DNA of 64,000 nucleotides from Garcia nutans. Taxonomy: Eukaryota > Streptophyta > Magnoliopsida > Malpighiales > Euphorbiaceae. Shown one piece after another: positions 11,910-24,190 of the stretch. How positions within the stretch are numbered: the first letter of the stretch is position 1; each line of letters starts with the position of its first letter. The stretch lies in the NCBI GenBank assembly GCA_947685225.1, contig CANTUV010000012.1, positions 1,116,001 through 1,180,000 of the forward strand. The letters are read 5' to 3'. Both the position numbers and the translations under genes were made by a program. Below the pieces are notes generated by a model, which had not been told where the DNA came from, ran no database searches, and saw only the letters and a list, made by a program, of their open reading frames with translations.

Positions 11910-11921
11910 GCTCTGATACCA
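11910..11921 (-). other. tRNA-iMet primer binding site of the copia element
   Basis: The minus strand reads TGGTATCAGAGC, the complement of the initiator-Met tRNA 3' end. It lies two bases inside the 5' LTR. Confidence 0.88.
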
Positions 11922-11923
11922 AT

Positions 11924-12618
11924 TGTTGAAAAAATTACGTATATTTTTCTATAAATTATATTAGTGAGAGTATAAAATAACAACAAAAATGATACACATA
12001 AATTTAATAAAGGAGTTCGGCCAATTGCACCTACGTCTCTATACCCTCTAGAGATTATTTTATTAAAGAGAGAAGGTATACAAAGTGTTTACAATACTCA
12101 CAACTCACAATTCATACCCAATTATACCAAAAATAAATTTATAGTGGTTCGGATTCAATAATCCTATATTCACTCACAAACCTCAATTGTATATTTCACT
12201 ATACTTAGAGTTTAGTAAGTTCACTTTCAACTTATTATTTTCACAAGCTCACGCTAAACTTTACAAGTGTTTTTCTAAGGCTAATACTCAAACCCCTTAC
12301 AAGAGTTTTTCTAGGCTAACTCTCAAACCCAACAAGTGTTTATGGTTCATACTAAACCTTAAGGTTTTCTCTCAAACTCTCTTTAATTTTTTAATTTTGA
12401 GATGATTTCTAAAGGAGATCTTAATGATTTATATAGACTTCAAAAATTAGATTTGTGAAATTTTGTGAAAGATTAAACACTTTTTTTATACAAGTTAGAT
12501 ACCTTTATTTTTTATAAAATTAGGTATCTCCATTTTTAATAAAAAAAAATAAACCTTTTTGATAAAAAAAAATATATACATTTATTTTTAACACTTTAAA
12601 TGTTGTAATTTTTTAGGA
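11924..12618 (-). repeat. 5' LTR of the copia element
   Basis: Direct repeat of 9266-9960. The outer boundary is approximate because the terminal bases differ from the other LTR. It ends about 290 bp upstream of the ARO start codon, so it may influence that promoter. Confidence 0.85.
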
Positions 12619-12904
12619 AAGGGAAAGAATTATTTAACAAATAAAGCTAAGGATAATTAATGTTGGTATTGTATGATAATAAAGAAAAGTCAGCAAAAAC
12701 TTTGAGACACAAAGTCTTCAAGGTCTTCGCATGAAATTCCAAGAGAACGCGTTTATTTGCTTCACTATCATAAAGAGCACAGACAAATAAAAACTTTCCA
12801 AATAATCTGATCCCTTGAAGCACTATAGTACTCCACTCCTCCTGCAATTCTCTTCTCCTTACAAGCTTTGGTTCTTGATCTTAAATCCAATCTGTTTCTC
12901 TTCC

Positions 12905-14905
12905 ATGGCTGACTTTATGAAGTATATATTGTCAAAACCAATACAATTAGCAGATAAGGTTATAAAATCTGCAGAGAGGGCTAGTTGTTTCATGAAGAAT
13001 TGGTACGAGCTCAAGTCTCACATTGAGGAGCTTGCACAAATCCTCGGCGAGATGATGGCCCAATCATTTTCTGTATCGTACGAACGACCAGTAAGGTGGA
13101 TCATAGGTGAAACTGAACAAGTCCTCAATAATGCGCTTTCCCTTGTCTTGAAATGCGGCAGTAATGGACACCAGAAGCAAGTGTTGGGAAAAACCTCTGG
13201 CGTTGACATGAGAGGAATTTCGAGACAACTCCAAAAATGCATGTGCAATGTTATACAGCTCCATAGCATGTTACACTTACTCTATGGTCCCGAAAATGAT
13301 CAAACAGGTTTGATTGAATCTCCCTGTTATAGAACTCATAATGCTTCCGATTTAGTTTATGATGCTATTGACGATTACTGCCATTCTCAATTTGATTCAC
13401 CATTAGCAAGTTATCATTCTGTGTGCCGTACGCCTATACTGTCTCCTTTGGATGACTTCCATCACCCATGCACAGCAGAATGGCCAATTTCCAAGAAAAT
13501 AATTATTGGGTATTTAAGTTCTGATTATGTAAATCAGTTATATGAAGATTTAAATTATTATGATTATGATTATGGTTCTAAAGAATTTAAGAAGCAAAGG
13601 TTATGGTTTATTTGGCCTTTGATTGGATACTTGTATGATGGTTTAGAAGATAAAAGGTTATTTGGGGCATATTTTCTCCTTTGTCTATGTAAAAGAAATG
13701 ATGAATTCAAAAGTTTGATCATAGAAGAAGGAGGCACTTTACCACTATTGAAATTGCTGCAAACGGGAAGCATTTCAGCTCAAAAAATTGGTGCCAAAGT
13801 GATTGGGACTCTAGCATATGACTCGAAAAGCGCTCAACACATTTTTGAAGCAGGTATTTCTGACTTTGTGGAACTGCTAAAAGGTGGTCCTATGAGAGTT
13901 CAGGCAGAGGTGGCTTGGATTATTTCACAACTTACTGCCTACTGCCCCATGGTTCAAGATAATTTTACGAAAAGGCGAGATATAATGCGCTTGCTCATTA
14001 ACCATCTTGCATTTGAAACAATCGAAGAACATCATGTTGAGAACATCAATGTTATCAATAAAGCCACATCTGTCCGTGCATTTGTAATGGCAAAGAGTCT
14101 TGAGAGTACAAGTAACACCAATGAAGAAGACACACATATTGAGAAATTTTCACATTTAAGTGCGGAGAGGGAATTGGAAGAACCACACACCAAGGCCTAT
14201 TTGAAAGCTATGGTAGCTAAAGCATTTTGGCACCTCGCCAAAGGCAACCACTCTGTATGTTGCTACATCAGCCAATCAAGAGCACTAATGTGCTTCGTGG
14301 TTCTGCTGGATAAAGGAATTACTAAAGGTGTTAAATACTATTCAGCCATGGCACTAATGGAGATCACAGCAGTAGTAGCACAAGATTCTGATTTGAGAAG
14401 ATTTATATTCAAACCAAGTTCACCTACTTGTAAATCTCTTGTTGATCAACTGGTGAATGTTATTGAAAATGAAATGGATACCGACCTCCTCAACCCATGT
14501 ATTAGAGGTATTGGAAATTTGGCAAAGATATTTCGAATGACAACACCAAGGATATTTTCCTCATTACTAGATAGACTTATTGCAAGATCAGTTGAGATTC
14601 AGAAGGCAACTTTAATTGCTCTCACCAAGTTTGCTTGCATAGATAACCATCTTCGTATTGATCACTCCAGATCCATTTTAAGTGCTGGTGGAGCAAAGCA
14701 TTTGGTCCAACTTGCGTCTTTCAGTGAACCAACCATTCAGCTCTTATCATTGCATCTCCTATGTCATATTGCAATTCACGTAGCAGATGAGAATGGCCTT
14801 GTGGAAGCTGAGGTGCTAGATGTTCTAAAATGGGCATCTAAGCAGTCTTACTTGACTCGAGATGATACATTGAAGTCATTGCTATCTAAGGTCGCAACTA
14901 GCTAG
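12905..14905 (+). CDS. Armadillo-repeat-only (ARO) family protein
   Basis: Single-exon gene, 666 aa. I place the start at the ATG of MADFMKYILSKPIQLADKV. ARO proteins begin MADxxK-I-L---PIQLAD, and the 30 residues the frame offers upstream are not part of the family. The N-terminal region (to about residue 220) carries the family's YERP-R-II--TEQVL--ALSLVLKC signature. Armadillo repeats follow from about residue 250 to the end (for example EEGGTLPLLKLLQTGS, GAKVIGTLA, SAGGAKHLVQLA). An acidic, polar loop lies near residues 390-420. ARO proteins are known as plant-specific scaffolds linked to ROP GTPase polarity in tip-growing cells; that role is inherited from the family, not visible here. 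It is convergent with FNR on the minus strand. The broken paralogue at 1-1340 shows this pair was duplicated. Confidence 0.94.
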   Translation: MADFMKYILSKPIQLADKVIKSAERASCFMKNWYELKSHIEELAQILGEMMAQSFSVSYERPVRWIIGETEQVLNNALSLVLKCGSNGHQKQVLGKTSGVDMRGISRQLQKCMCNVIQLHSMLHLLYGPENDQTGLIESPCYRTHNASDLVYDAIDDYCHSQFDSPLASYHSVCRTPILSPLDDFHHPCTAEWPISKKIIIGYLSSDYVNQLYEDLNYYDYDYGSKEFKKQRLWFIWPLIGYLYDGLEDKRLFGAYFLLCLCKRNDEFKSLIIEEGGTLPLLKLLQTGSISAQKIGAKVIGTLAYDSKSAQHIFEAGISDFVELLKGGPMRVQAEVAWIISQLTAYCPMVQDNFTKRRDIMRLLINHLAFETIEEHHVENINVINKATSVRAFVMAKSLESTSNTNEEDTHIEKFSHLSAERELEEPHTKAYLKAMVAKAFWHLAKGNHSVCCYISQSRALMCFVVLLDKGITKGVKYYSAMALMEITAVVAQDSDLRRFIFKPSSPTCKSLVDQLVNVIENEMDTDLLNPCIRGIGNLAKIFRMTTPRIFSSLLDRLIARSVEIQKATLIALTKFACIDNHLRIDHSRSILSAGGAKHLVQLASFSEPTIQLLSLHLLCHIAIHVADENGLVEAEVLDVLKWASKQSYLTRDDTLKSLLSKVATS

Positions 14906-15407
14906 AGCACACTGAGTCCACAGGTTCAAGGGAATCTTATCAATGAGAAACTATTCTTATTGGGTATAATAATATTTAATTTTTCTTTTTCTTCTATTGT
15001 TCCAGAATGTATATGCAAATTTGTGATTGATAGAAAGTTTTTCTATTGTCTTCTTTTTCCGTTTAGTTGTGTCATAGTATTATATATATGTGTTCAAAAA
15101 TTGAATCCATCAACCTGTTGGCTGCACTATAATAAATTATATATGCATTCAATTAGTGGAAATTGAGATACTAATTAATCCACAGATAGAAGTTAGTATA
15201 GAAACTCCGGTAGTGTTGGATCAAATACACATAATAACTATATAAATGCAGTTGAATTCTCATTTTATATAAAATCAATTCACTTGTGCCCACTAATAGT
15301 TAGTGCGGATTTGAAACATTGCCATTCAAAGAGATTTGGATCCACCTATTGCAAGTTGTTACTATTTTCCACTTGCTTTTTTTTTATCTGATCTTTATTC
15401 TGTTTTT
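14906..15407. other. ARO 3' flank
   Basis: AT-rich intergenic sequence with no supported gene. 15356-15400 is the start of the flank shared with copy 1 (2185 onward). It presumably holds the ARO 3' UTR. Confidence 0.6.
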
Positions 15408-15593
15408 TCGAAGGGGAGTCTTGGCGTAATGGTAAGTGTTATCGCCGTGTGACCTGAGGTTACGGGTTCGAGTAGTGAAAACGGCCTCTTGCAATTGCAA
15501 GGAAATGCCGCGTACAAAGATTCAATTGGTCCGATTCTTTCCCGGACCCCGCTCATTATGAGAGCATTCGTGCACCAGGCTGCCATTTTATTA
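15408..15593 (+). mobile_element. Au-like tRNA-derived SINE
   Basis: 186-bp insertion flanked by TGTTTTT at 15401-15407 and 15594-15600. Copy 1 of the duplication has a single TGTTTTTCATCC at the same place, so it is an empty site. The head has pol III boxes: A box TTGGCGTAATGGTAAGTG, B box GGTTACGGGTTCGAG. The body (GCCTCTTGCA, GCGTACAAAG, TCCCGGACCCCGC, GTGCACCAGGCTGCC) matches my memory of the plant Au SINE family. It lies between the convergent ARO and FNR genes. Confidence 0.92.
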
Positions 15594-15600
15594 TGTTTTT

Positions 15601-15797
15601 CATCCATGGCAAGCTTATGGAACCAGATCTTAGCCAAACTATACAATTATCAAATATGGTGATTTATCCATACTTATTTCAAATGACCATTCATTCAAAC
15701 AGCTCATGACAGAAATTGGCTTTCATTTATTATATTGTCCATGATTCCTCTAGAAATAAGAACTTGAACAAGAGAGCCATAATAGTACAATCTCTTC
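15601..15797 (+). repeat. Paralogous flank of the segmental duplication (copy 2)
   Basis: Aligns with 2242-2442 of copy 1. Here it continues uninterrupted into the FNR 3' region, whereas copy 1 is split by 6.2 kb at AGTACAATC. Confidence 0.88.
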
Positions 15798-15939
15798 ATT
15801 TGTAAAAAGGTAAAAAATTTTAGTGAAAAATTAGAGTCACATTACCTATCTACACAATGCATGGAAAACATATCATTACAAGATGATGACTGCTTGAAAA
15901 GATCAAAATGAGGAGATAATTTGTACAAGTAACCGCGCA

Positions 15940-18215
<2,276 letters not shown>

Positions 18216-19384
18216 GGTTGGAGAAGTTAAAGAATGAATGAAGAGGAAAAAAAGAGGGAAGAGTAGTTAAAGAAGGTGCTGTGTGGCAATGGGCAATGGA
18301 GACTTGCAAGAGAAAAAATGAGAAAAGGTGGGATTTTTTGGATTGAATGGATGAGATTTTAAGGCCAATGCAGTGGTTGATGTGAGGATAAGTCTTTAGT
18401 GTTAATGTATGACTCTCATATTACCATTCTTATTAGAACTATTTATTTTTGCATTGTTGTGGACTAATAATTATTTAATTTAATAATCTTAATCCCAATA
18501 ATTGATTTTCTTGCTCTTTAGAGCAAGAAAATGAATAATTTTTTTTAATATATGAATATGTTAATTTTTAATAGAATTTTTTTGTTTTTGACTGTATACA
18601 TGAACTTAATAAAATAAGTGAAAATTGATATGTAATATCATTTTATTATTAAGTAAAAATTGTATATATATATATAATTTTAAGTGTGTTTATTATAAAT
18701 TATTAAAATTTATAAAAATGAATTTGATAAATTTCAAGGATTAATGAATTTATTTTTAATCAATTAATTAATAGATTATTATTATATAATTTTGAATAAT
18801 ATATTTATACATATATATATCCATACGTATATATATGCCTAGTAAAGAAAATACGAATATCAATAAATATAATATATTTTAATAATAATAATAATAATAA
18901 TAATTTTAACAGTAATAGCTTTGTGTGGATTTTCTATTGTCATTTTATTTTATTTTTGGTAATATATATATATATATATATATATTAAAAAGAGTTGGGA
19001 GGAGAAGGAGTGGAGATTAAATAGGTAAAAATAAATGAAGGGTAGAAATAAATGAAGATAAAAAAATAAAATTAATATATTTGCTAGCTGAGGGGGCCAG
19101 TCCCTTGAGTCGACAAAGATTCTCCCTAAAACTTTCTATTAACATAAACTGAAAGTTTTACTTTTAATTTTATATTTAAAAAAATATAATAAAATCAAAA
19201 TTTAAAGTTTCGGTCTAAAAAAATAAAAAATATATATAAATACTCAAATTAAAGCTTTAAGTTTCAATTTGAGCATTTGACTATCATGTTTCGATAAATA
19301 TGAAAACAAGTCTCGTATTTTGATTAAAAAAAAAAAAAAGGAGACTTGGTCTCATAATTTGAAAAAATCCATGCTTGATAAGTT
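18216..19384. other. FNR upstream region and intergenic DNA
   Basis: Upstream of the FNR start are CCAAT (within GGCCAATGC near 18363) and GATAAG at 18387-18392, an I-box-like motif typical of light-regulated photosynthesis genes. No clear TATA box is visible. Farther out is AT-rich DNA with (TA)n at 18961-18985 and (AAT)n at 18884-18902. No gene is supported. Confidence 0.5.
18387..18392. promoter_or_regulatory. I-box-like GATAAG upstream of FNR
   Basis: GATAAG lies about 170 bp upstream of the FNR ATG. I boxes occur in many light-responsive nuclear photosynthesis promoters. A six-base match can also be chance. Confidence 0.35.
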
Positions 19385-20011
19385 TTGTGGAAGGTGAGGA
19401 ATGAATTTGTTTTTGAAGGTTCTAATAAAAGTATGGATTCCATCATTCATGATATACAAAAGAAGGTAAAAATGGTGTATCGTGTTCAACAAGAGAAGAC
19501 TTTGTTAGATCTAAAGGTTCACAGCAAGAAGATCATTAATATTAGATGGAAGTTACTTCCAATAGGTTGGTGCAAACTCAATACCGATAGTGCTTTCAAA
19601 TCTTTATCAAGATGGGCCATGGGTGGTGCCATAAGAGATGAAAAATGGAGCTGGATTATGAGATTTGTCATGAATATAGGTATGTGCACCATAACCCAAA
19701 CTGAACAATGAGGTGTGCTTCAAGATTTAAATTTAGCATAGCAAAAAGGCATTAGAAGATTAAGTGCCGGTGTGTTGTGCAACTATTGACAACAAACAAG
19801 GTAGATAAAGGGAAAAATGTTACCCTTATTCACAAAATTAAGGAGTTGCTATAGAGAGAGTGGGTAGTTGAGCTGAAGCATATTTACATGGAAGTAAACA
19901 ATCTTGCAAATTTTCTAGCTTCAACTGCTTGGAAGTTTCCAGTAGATCTCCATGAATTAGCATATCCTCCGGAAAGGGCTAAATGTTGGAATTTACCATG
20001 GGCGAAACCAT
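19385..20011 (+). pseudogene. LINE RNase H-domain remnant
   Basis: The frame from 19385 reads MWKVRNEFVFEGSNKS, then WCKLNTDSAFKS, GGAIRDEKWSWIMRFVMNIG and TEQ. This is the order of the RNase H-like domain of plant LINE (L1-type) retrotransposons, where KLNTDGA and GGxIRD are hallmarks. After a stop at 19709 the same homology continues with further stops (GVLQDLNLA, then VVELKHIYMEVNNLANFLAS and WKFPVDLHELAYPP). It is a dead 3' coding fragment. I see no endonuclease or RT domain nearby. Confidence 0.85.
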
Positions 20012-23000
20012 AATTTAGATAGAGATGGTCAAATTTTTAAAGCAAAAAAATTAACATTGATATATAAATTCATTGCGAATAAATTTAATATAAAATTATC
20101 TTTATTTAATATTATAGTATTACATTAATTAATTTTTATTATTAGTTTGATAGTAATTAAAGATAATAATTATATTCTATGAATCTACATCTTTTAAAAA
20201 TGCTGCATAATAGTTTTATTTTAATATTTATAAAAATATTTTGCCTTGTAAATTCTGTAAATTTGAATTATAAAATCTATACATAATATATTTTAATAAA
20301 TAAAAAACCGTTAATGTTAAAAAAAATGATTTGGTATCCATTTCAGTAATGAAAAGTCTTTACTCTATATTTAAATATATAAAAAATACTAATTAATTCA
20401 ATAATAATATAATTTTAATTTGATAAACATATATAACAATTAGTAAAATAAGGGAAATTACTTAAAATATTATTTTTTTTACAATTTTATTGTCAATGTG
20501 TTTTAGTTAGTTTTTGTTTATATAATTTTACCACATATATTAAATATATACTAAAAATATATCAAAAATAGATTATATTTTTATAAAATTTATTTGTATA
20601 ATATATTTATAAATTTTTATTTATATAGAATATTTTTTATTTTTTAAATTTATTTCTATTAAGTTTTTAGAAAAATTAAAAAAATATTACGTTTTTATGC
20701 AAAGTTTTAAATGATCCCAAGCCCAAAGTAGTAGCTAAAAAGTCCACTCAGGAAAATGATTCCAGAGTTTTTCTTTCTTTTCTTTGTAAAAAAAAAAATA
20801 TTATCAATAAGCTTTTAATATAAGAATGTAATATGGAGGCATAACATTAAATTTATCCTAATTTTTTTTTCTTTTGGAAATTTATCCCGAGATAAATATA
20901 TTGTTAATTACAAACTAATATAAGAATATTCATTAAACCAAAAAAAAAAAAAGAAGAGATGTTGGTATGAGAATTTTTGCTTCATTTAATAATTTTAGTA
21001 AATGAATAAATTTGATGTTTAATATAGATAAATATTTAATTATGTATATATTAGAAATATACTAAAAATATAAAAAATATTTTCAATTAGATTTTAAAAT
21101 TTCTTAAAAATTACAAATATTTAAAAAAATACATATCATTTAATTTCTTTTTCACAATTGAAATGGTTTAAAATTCAATTTTGAGAAAAATCTAGGTATT
21201 TGGGGTAAATCATGTTTACAAAAAAAAAGGCCCATTGAAAAAGCCCAAACTCAAATTCTAAGATCCGGATAGGATCGGCCTATGACTGTTTACCATGGAC
21301 CTTAGAGCACCAAATAATGCCCGCGACGATCTAGCCTGATTTGATATTTTTTGAGTTCGGTGAATTTATTTAAAAATTACATTTTACGATGGATTAAAAA
21401 GTAATATTTTCTGGTCAACTTATATTTTCTGGAAAATTAGTGTTGCACCCCTCAAGTGGGCCAGATTTCTTGCTCTATCACTTTAAGGCGAAGTTCATTA
21501 TGTTATAGTCTAAGTGTTTTTCATCTTTGTTGGTCCGTTTGTTCCTGTTTCTTAGTTGATTTTAGATTGCAGAGATTCATGTGTTCTAATGCATCTTTTG
21601 TACTCCCCTGTATAAGGGGATTTGTTTCCCTTTGCTCTTATTAATATATTTCTTATTTCCATGATAAAAAAAAAGTAATATTTTCTTAAAATTCAAATTA
21701 AATTATAGGTTTATGAAATTAATCAAGTAGTCCGACTTAAAAATCAATTCATTTGCTTTGAATCAAAATTTATTCAGATTTCAGATCTCAAAATTTTTAA
21801 TTATTATAAAATAAAATATATATCAATTTGAAAATGAGAGAATATTAATTTGCGACATCTTTAACTTCTTAGTATACATAATAATTGATTTGTATTGTGC
21901 CAACTTGGTTCAGATTTATCGTGCCTGTAGCATTTTCATATCATGCTGTGCCGACTAAAAAATTATTCGCGTCATATTGAATTATGTCAAAATTTAAAAA
22001 TTAACGGTCAAATATGATGCATTGACTCATATATAATCGTATAATATCATATTTGATTGTGTCGTATCGTGCTAATATATAGGCTGACCCAATTATTTTA
22101 CACAAATTTTACAATTATTTCAAATAAATTATATATAAAAATTAATAAAAAAAATAAAATAAGATATATAATTTACATACTTCAACATAAAAAGACTTAT
22201 ATCTAAAGAGAAGAAAAACACAATAAAATAAATTATACTATATTAACAAAAAATTAAATTATAATAAAATAAATTAAACTATACTAACACAAATAAAAAT
22301 AAATTAAACTATAATAACAAATTAAACTATAAAAATAAAAGTAAAATGAATTAAACTATAAAAATATAAAAAATAATTAAATTAAATATAAAAAATTAAA
22401 AATTATATTAATTATTATGAAAAAGTAAAAAAAAAAAACTGTTGTTGAGCATTTTTTTTTCAATTTGAAAACATAGAATATAACTTTTTTAAAATTTCAA
22501 ATTAATTATAAATATGAATAAAAAAAATTAATTCTTTTTTATTAATAGAATTAATTTTTGATAAATATAAATAAATTTATCAATAAAAATTTTTATAATT
22601 AAATTTTTATTTAACACTTTAAATATTTTATTATATAAAATTATATTAGATAATATGTATATTTAAATTAAAAAATTATTCACATCCAAGTCATCGCTTA
22701 CTAGTAAGTATACTATTTTATAAATAATAGATTCAGTATTAATTTTTTTTGCTTAATTTTATTTATATAATTTATATAAAATTATTTGAGTTGTGGTCTT
22801 GACGGGTTGGGCCAGGCTGAGCCGCCTGTTATGTGGGGTTAGACTAGATTAACAGGTCAAGTAGGTCAAGTGTACTAAGTTCAACCCAACTTAAGATGTT
22901 TATATTGAACAACAGTGTCGAGATCACTATCCAAATCAAGCTAAGGACGGTATGATTCAATTGTCATATATACTTATTAGGTGTTAGGGTCGAATTCCAT

Positions 23001-23330
23001 TAGTAAATTTTAAGTTTATTTTTTATTTAAATTAAATTTATTTTAATTTATTTTTTTATTATAGTATTTATTGATATTTATAGTATTGTTTTAATTGGAA
23101 GTAATATTCCTTTTGAAAAAAAAAAGATTTTGGTAAATGAAAATTTTTGATAAAATTTATATTTAGTTAATAAATAATAAGATATTTTATGATATTATTT
23201 TTTTTAATAATATCAAATTAATGTATTTAAATTTAAAATTAAAAGTGGTTAAGATATATTTTCTTATTTGGTAAAACTGCATGTAAAGATATTTAATTGT
23301 ATTGGATTTGCGCTTTTCCAGCGATACACA
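20012..23330. other. AT-rich intergenic DNA
   Basis: No supported gene. It includes a LINE-like 3' end at 21440-21670 and GC-richer unidentified repeat-like patches at 21240-21360, 21880-22090 and 22790-22985. The rest is A/T runs. Confidence 0.6.
21440..21670 (+). mobile_element. Possible LINE 3' end
   Basis: GT-rich 3'-UTR-like sequence (CTTTTGTACTCCCC, TTTGCTCTTATTAATATATTTC) ends in ATGATAAAAAAAA. This resembles 5'-truncated plant LINE tails. No coding motif is present. Confidence 0.45.
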
Positions 23331-23354
23331 AATTCATATATAATATTTATGTAT

Positions 23355-23363
23355 AAACCCTAA
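23355..23363 (+). promoter_or_regulatory. Telo-box AAACCCTAA upstream of the cold-shock protein gene
   Basis: AAACCCTAA lies about 70 bp before the start codon, just after a TATATAAT TATA-like stretch at 23337-23344. Telo-boxes are frequent in promoters of growth and translation-related plant genes. Confidence 0.55.
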
Positions 23364-23425
23364 AATTTGTATGTGTCGTTTCTCACTTTGTAGAGCCAGA
23401 TAAACTCTCTCTTTCTCTTCAATCA

Positions 23426-24190
23426 ATGGCACAATCAATGGCGGAGGAGCAAACGGCGGTGAGATCCACCGGCAAGGTAGTTCGGTTTAGTGATAGGAAA
23501 GGTTTTGGATTCATCAAGCCTGATGATGGCGGCGAAGATCTGTTCGTCCATCATACTGCTATCAAATCTGACGGCAGTTATCGCTCTCTTGCGGAGGACG
23601 ATTTAGTTGAATTCGATGTTACTTTATCTGATAACAAGTATCAAGCGATTAATGTTACTGCTTCTGGCGGAGGCCCCATTCAGAGTAATAATAAGAGAGG
23701 CGACGGTGGTTTAGCCAAACGCGGTGGCGGATTTGGTGGTTCGTGGAATATGAGGAATAACGGTGGTGGTTATAGTGGTGGTGGAGCTGCAGCTGGTGGG
23801 GCTGGGTGTTATAACTGTGGTAGCCCTGGCCATATAGCTAGGGATTGTACTAATCGAGGACGGAGTGATAATAACAATGGTGGTTGTTTTAAGTGTGGTA
23901 ATTCGGGGCATTTTGCCAGGGATTGTCCCCGACCGAATAATGGCGGCGGTAGCAATGGTGCTTGCTTTAGCTGTGGAGGGTTTGGACACTTGGTTAGGGA
24001 TTGTCCAGGTGGTGGTGGTGATGCTTGCTATAATTGTGGAGGGTATGGGCATTTAGCTAGGGACTGTACTAGTGCAAGGGGAACTGGTGGTGGTCGGTTT
24101 GGAGGAAGCGGCGGTAGTAGAAGTGGTGGATGCTTCAACTGTGGGAAAGAAGGGCATTTTGCAAGAGAATGTCGTAACAATTCTAACTGA
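23426..24190 (+). CDS. Cold-shock-domain, glycine-rich CCHC zinc-knuckle protein
   Basis: Single-exon gene, 254 aa. The cold shock domain spans about residues 13-80, with RNP1-like KGFGFI (25-30) and RNP2-like LFVHH (39-43), the surfaces that bind single-stranded nucleic acid. Then comes a glycine-rich linker and five CCHC zinc knuckles of form C-x2-C-x4-H-x4-C at residues 128-141, 154-167, 180-193, 201-214 and 236-249, separated by Gly/Asn-rich spacers. This is the layout of Arabidopsis CSP/GRP-type RNA chaperones, linked to cold acclimation. CSP1/CSP3-type members have seven knuckles, so five is an intermediate form. A second ATG is four codons in (MAQSMAEE); the first is chosen as the upstream one in the same frame. 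Confidence 0.96.
   Translation: MAQSMAEEQTAVRSTGKVVRFSDRKGFGFIKPDDGGEDLFVHHTAIKSDGSYRSLAEDDLVEFDVTLSDNKYQAINVTASGGGPIQSNNKRGDGGLAKRGGGFGGSWNMRNNGGGYSGGGAAAGGAGCYNCGSPGHIARDCTNRGRSDNNNGGCFKCGNSGHFARDCPRPNNGGGSNGACFSCGGFGHLVRDCPGGGGDACYNCGGYGHLARDCTSARGTGGGRFGGSGGSRSGGCFNCGKEGHFARECRNNSN

Larger units (their letters stand above)
9266..12618 (-). mobile_element. Internally deleted Ty1/copia retrotransposon
   Basis: Two related direct repeats, 9266-9960 and 11924 to about 12618, are LTRs of an element on the minus strand (5' LTR on the right). On the minus strand each ends TTTTTTCAACA, and the left one starts TGTTAAGAAAA. A tRNA-iMet primer site and a polypurine tract sit at the expected inner edges. 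Remaining pol pieces appear in the order integrase, RT, RNase H, which is copia order. The total is only ~3.35 kb because gag, protease and the start of integrase are missing. The outer end of the right LTR is altered (TTTTTTAGGA instead of TTCTTAACA), and I see no target-site duplication. The LTRs are visibly diverged, so the element is old. Confidence 0.88.

Noticed and set aside
12815..12904. N-terminal extension of the ARO frame (30 codons from an upstream ATG)
   Set aside because: The family start motif MADxxK...PIQLAD begins at 12905; the upstream codons have no family support and lie in the 5' leader.
15415..15475. Possible functional tRNA gene at the SINE head (also 59507-59574 and 6005-6059)
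   Set aside because: Pol III boxes are present but acceptor and anticodon stems do not form; the flanking structure is that of SINEs.
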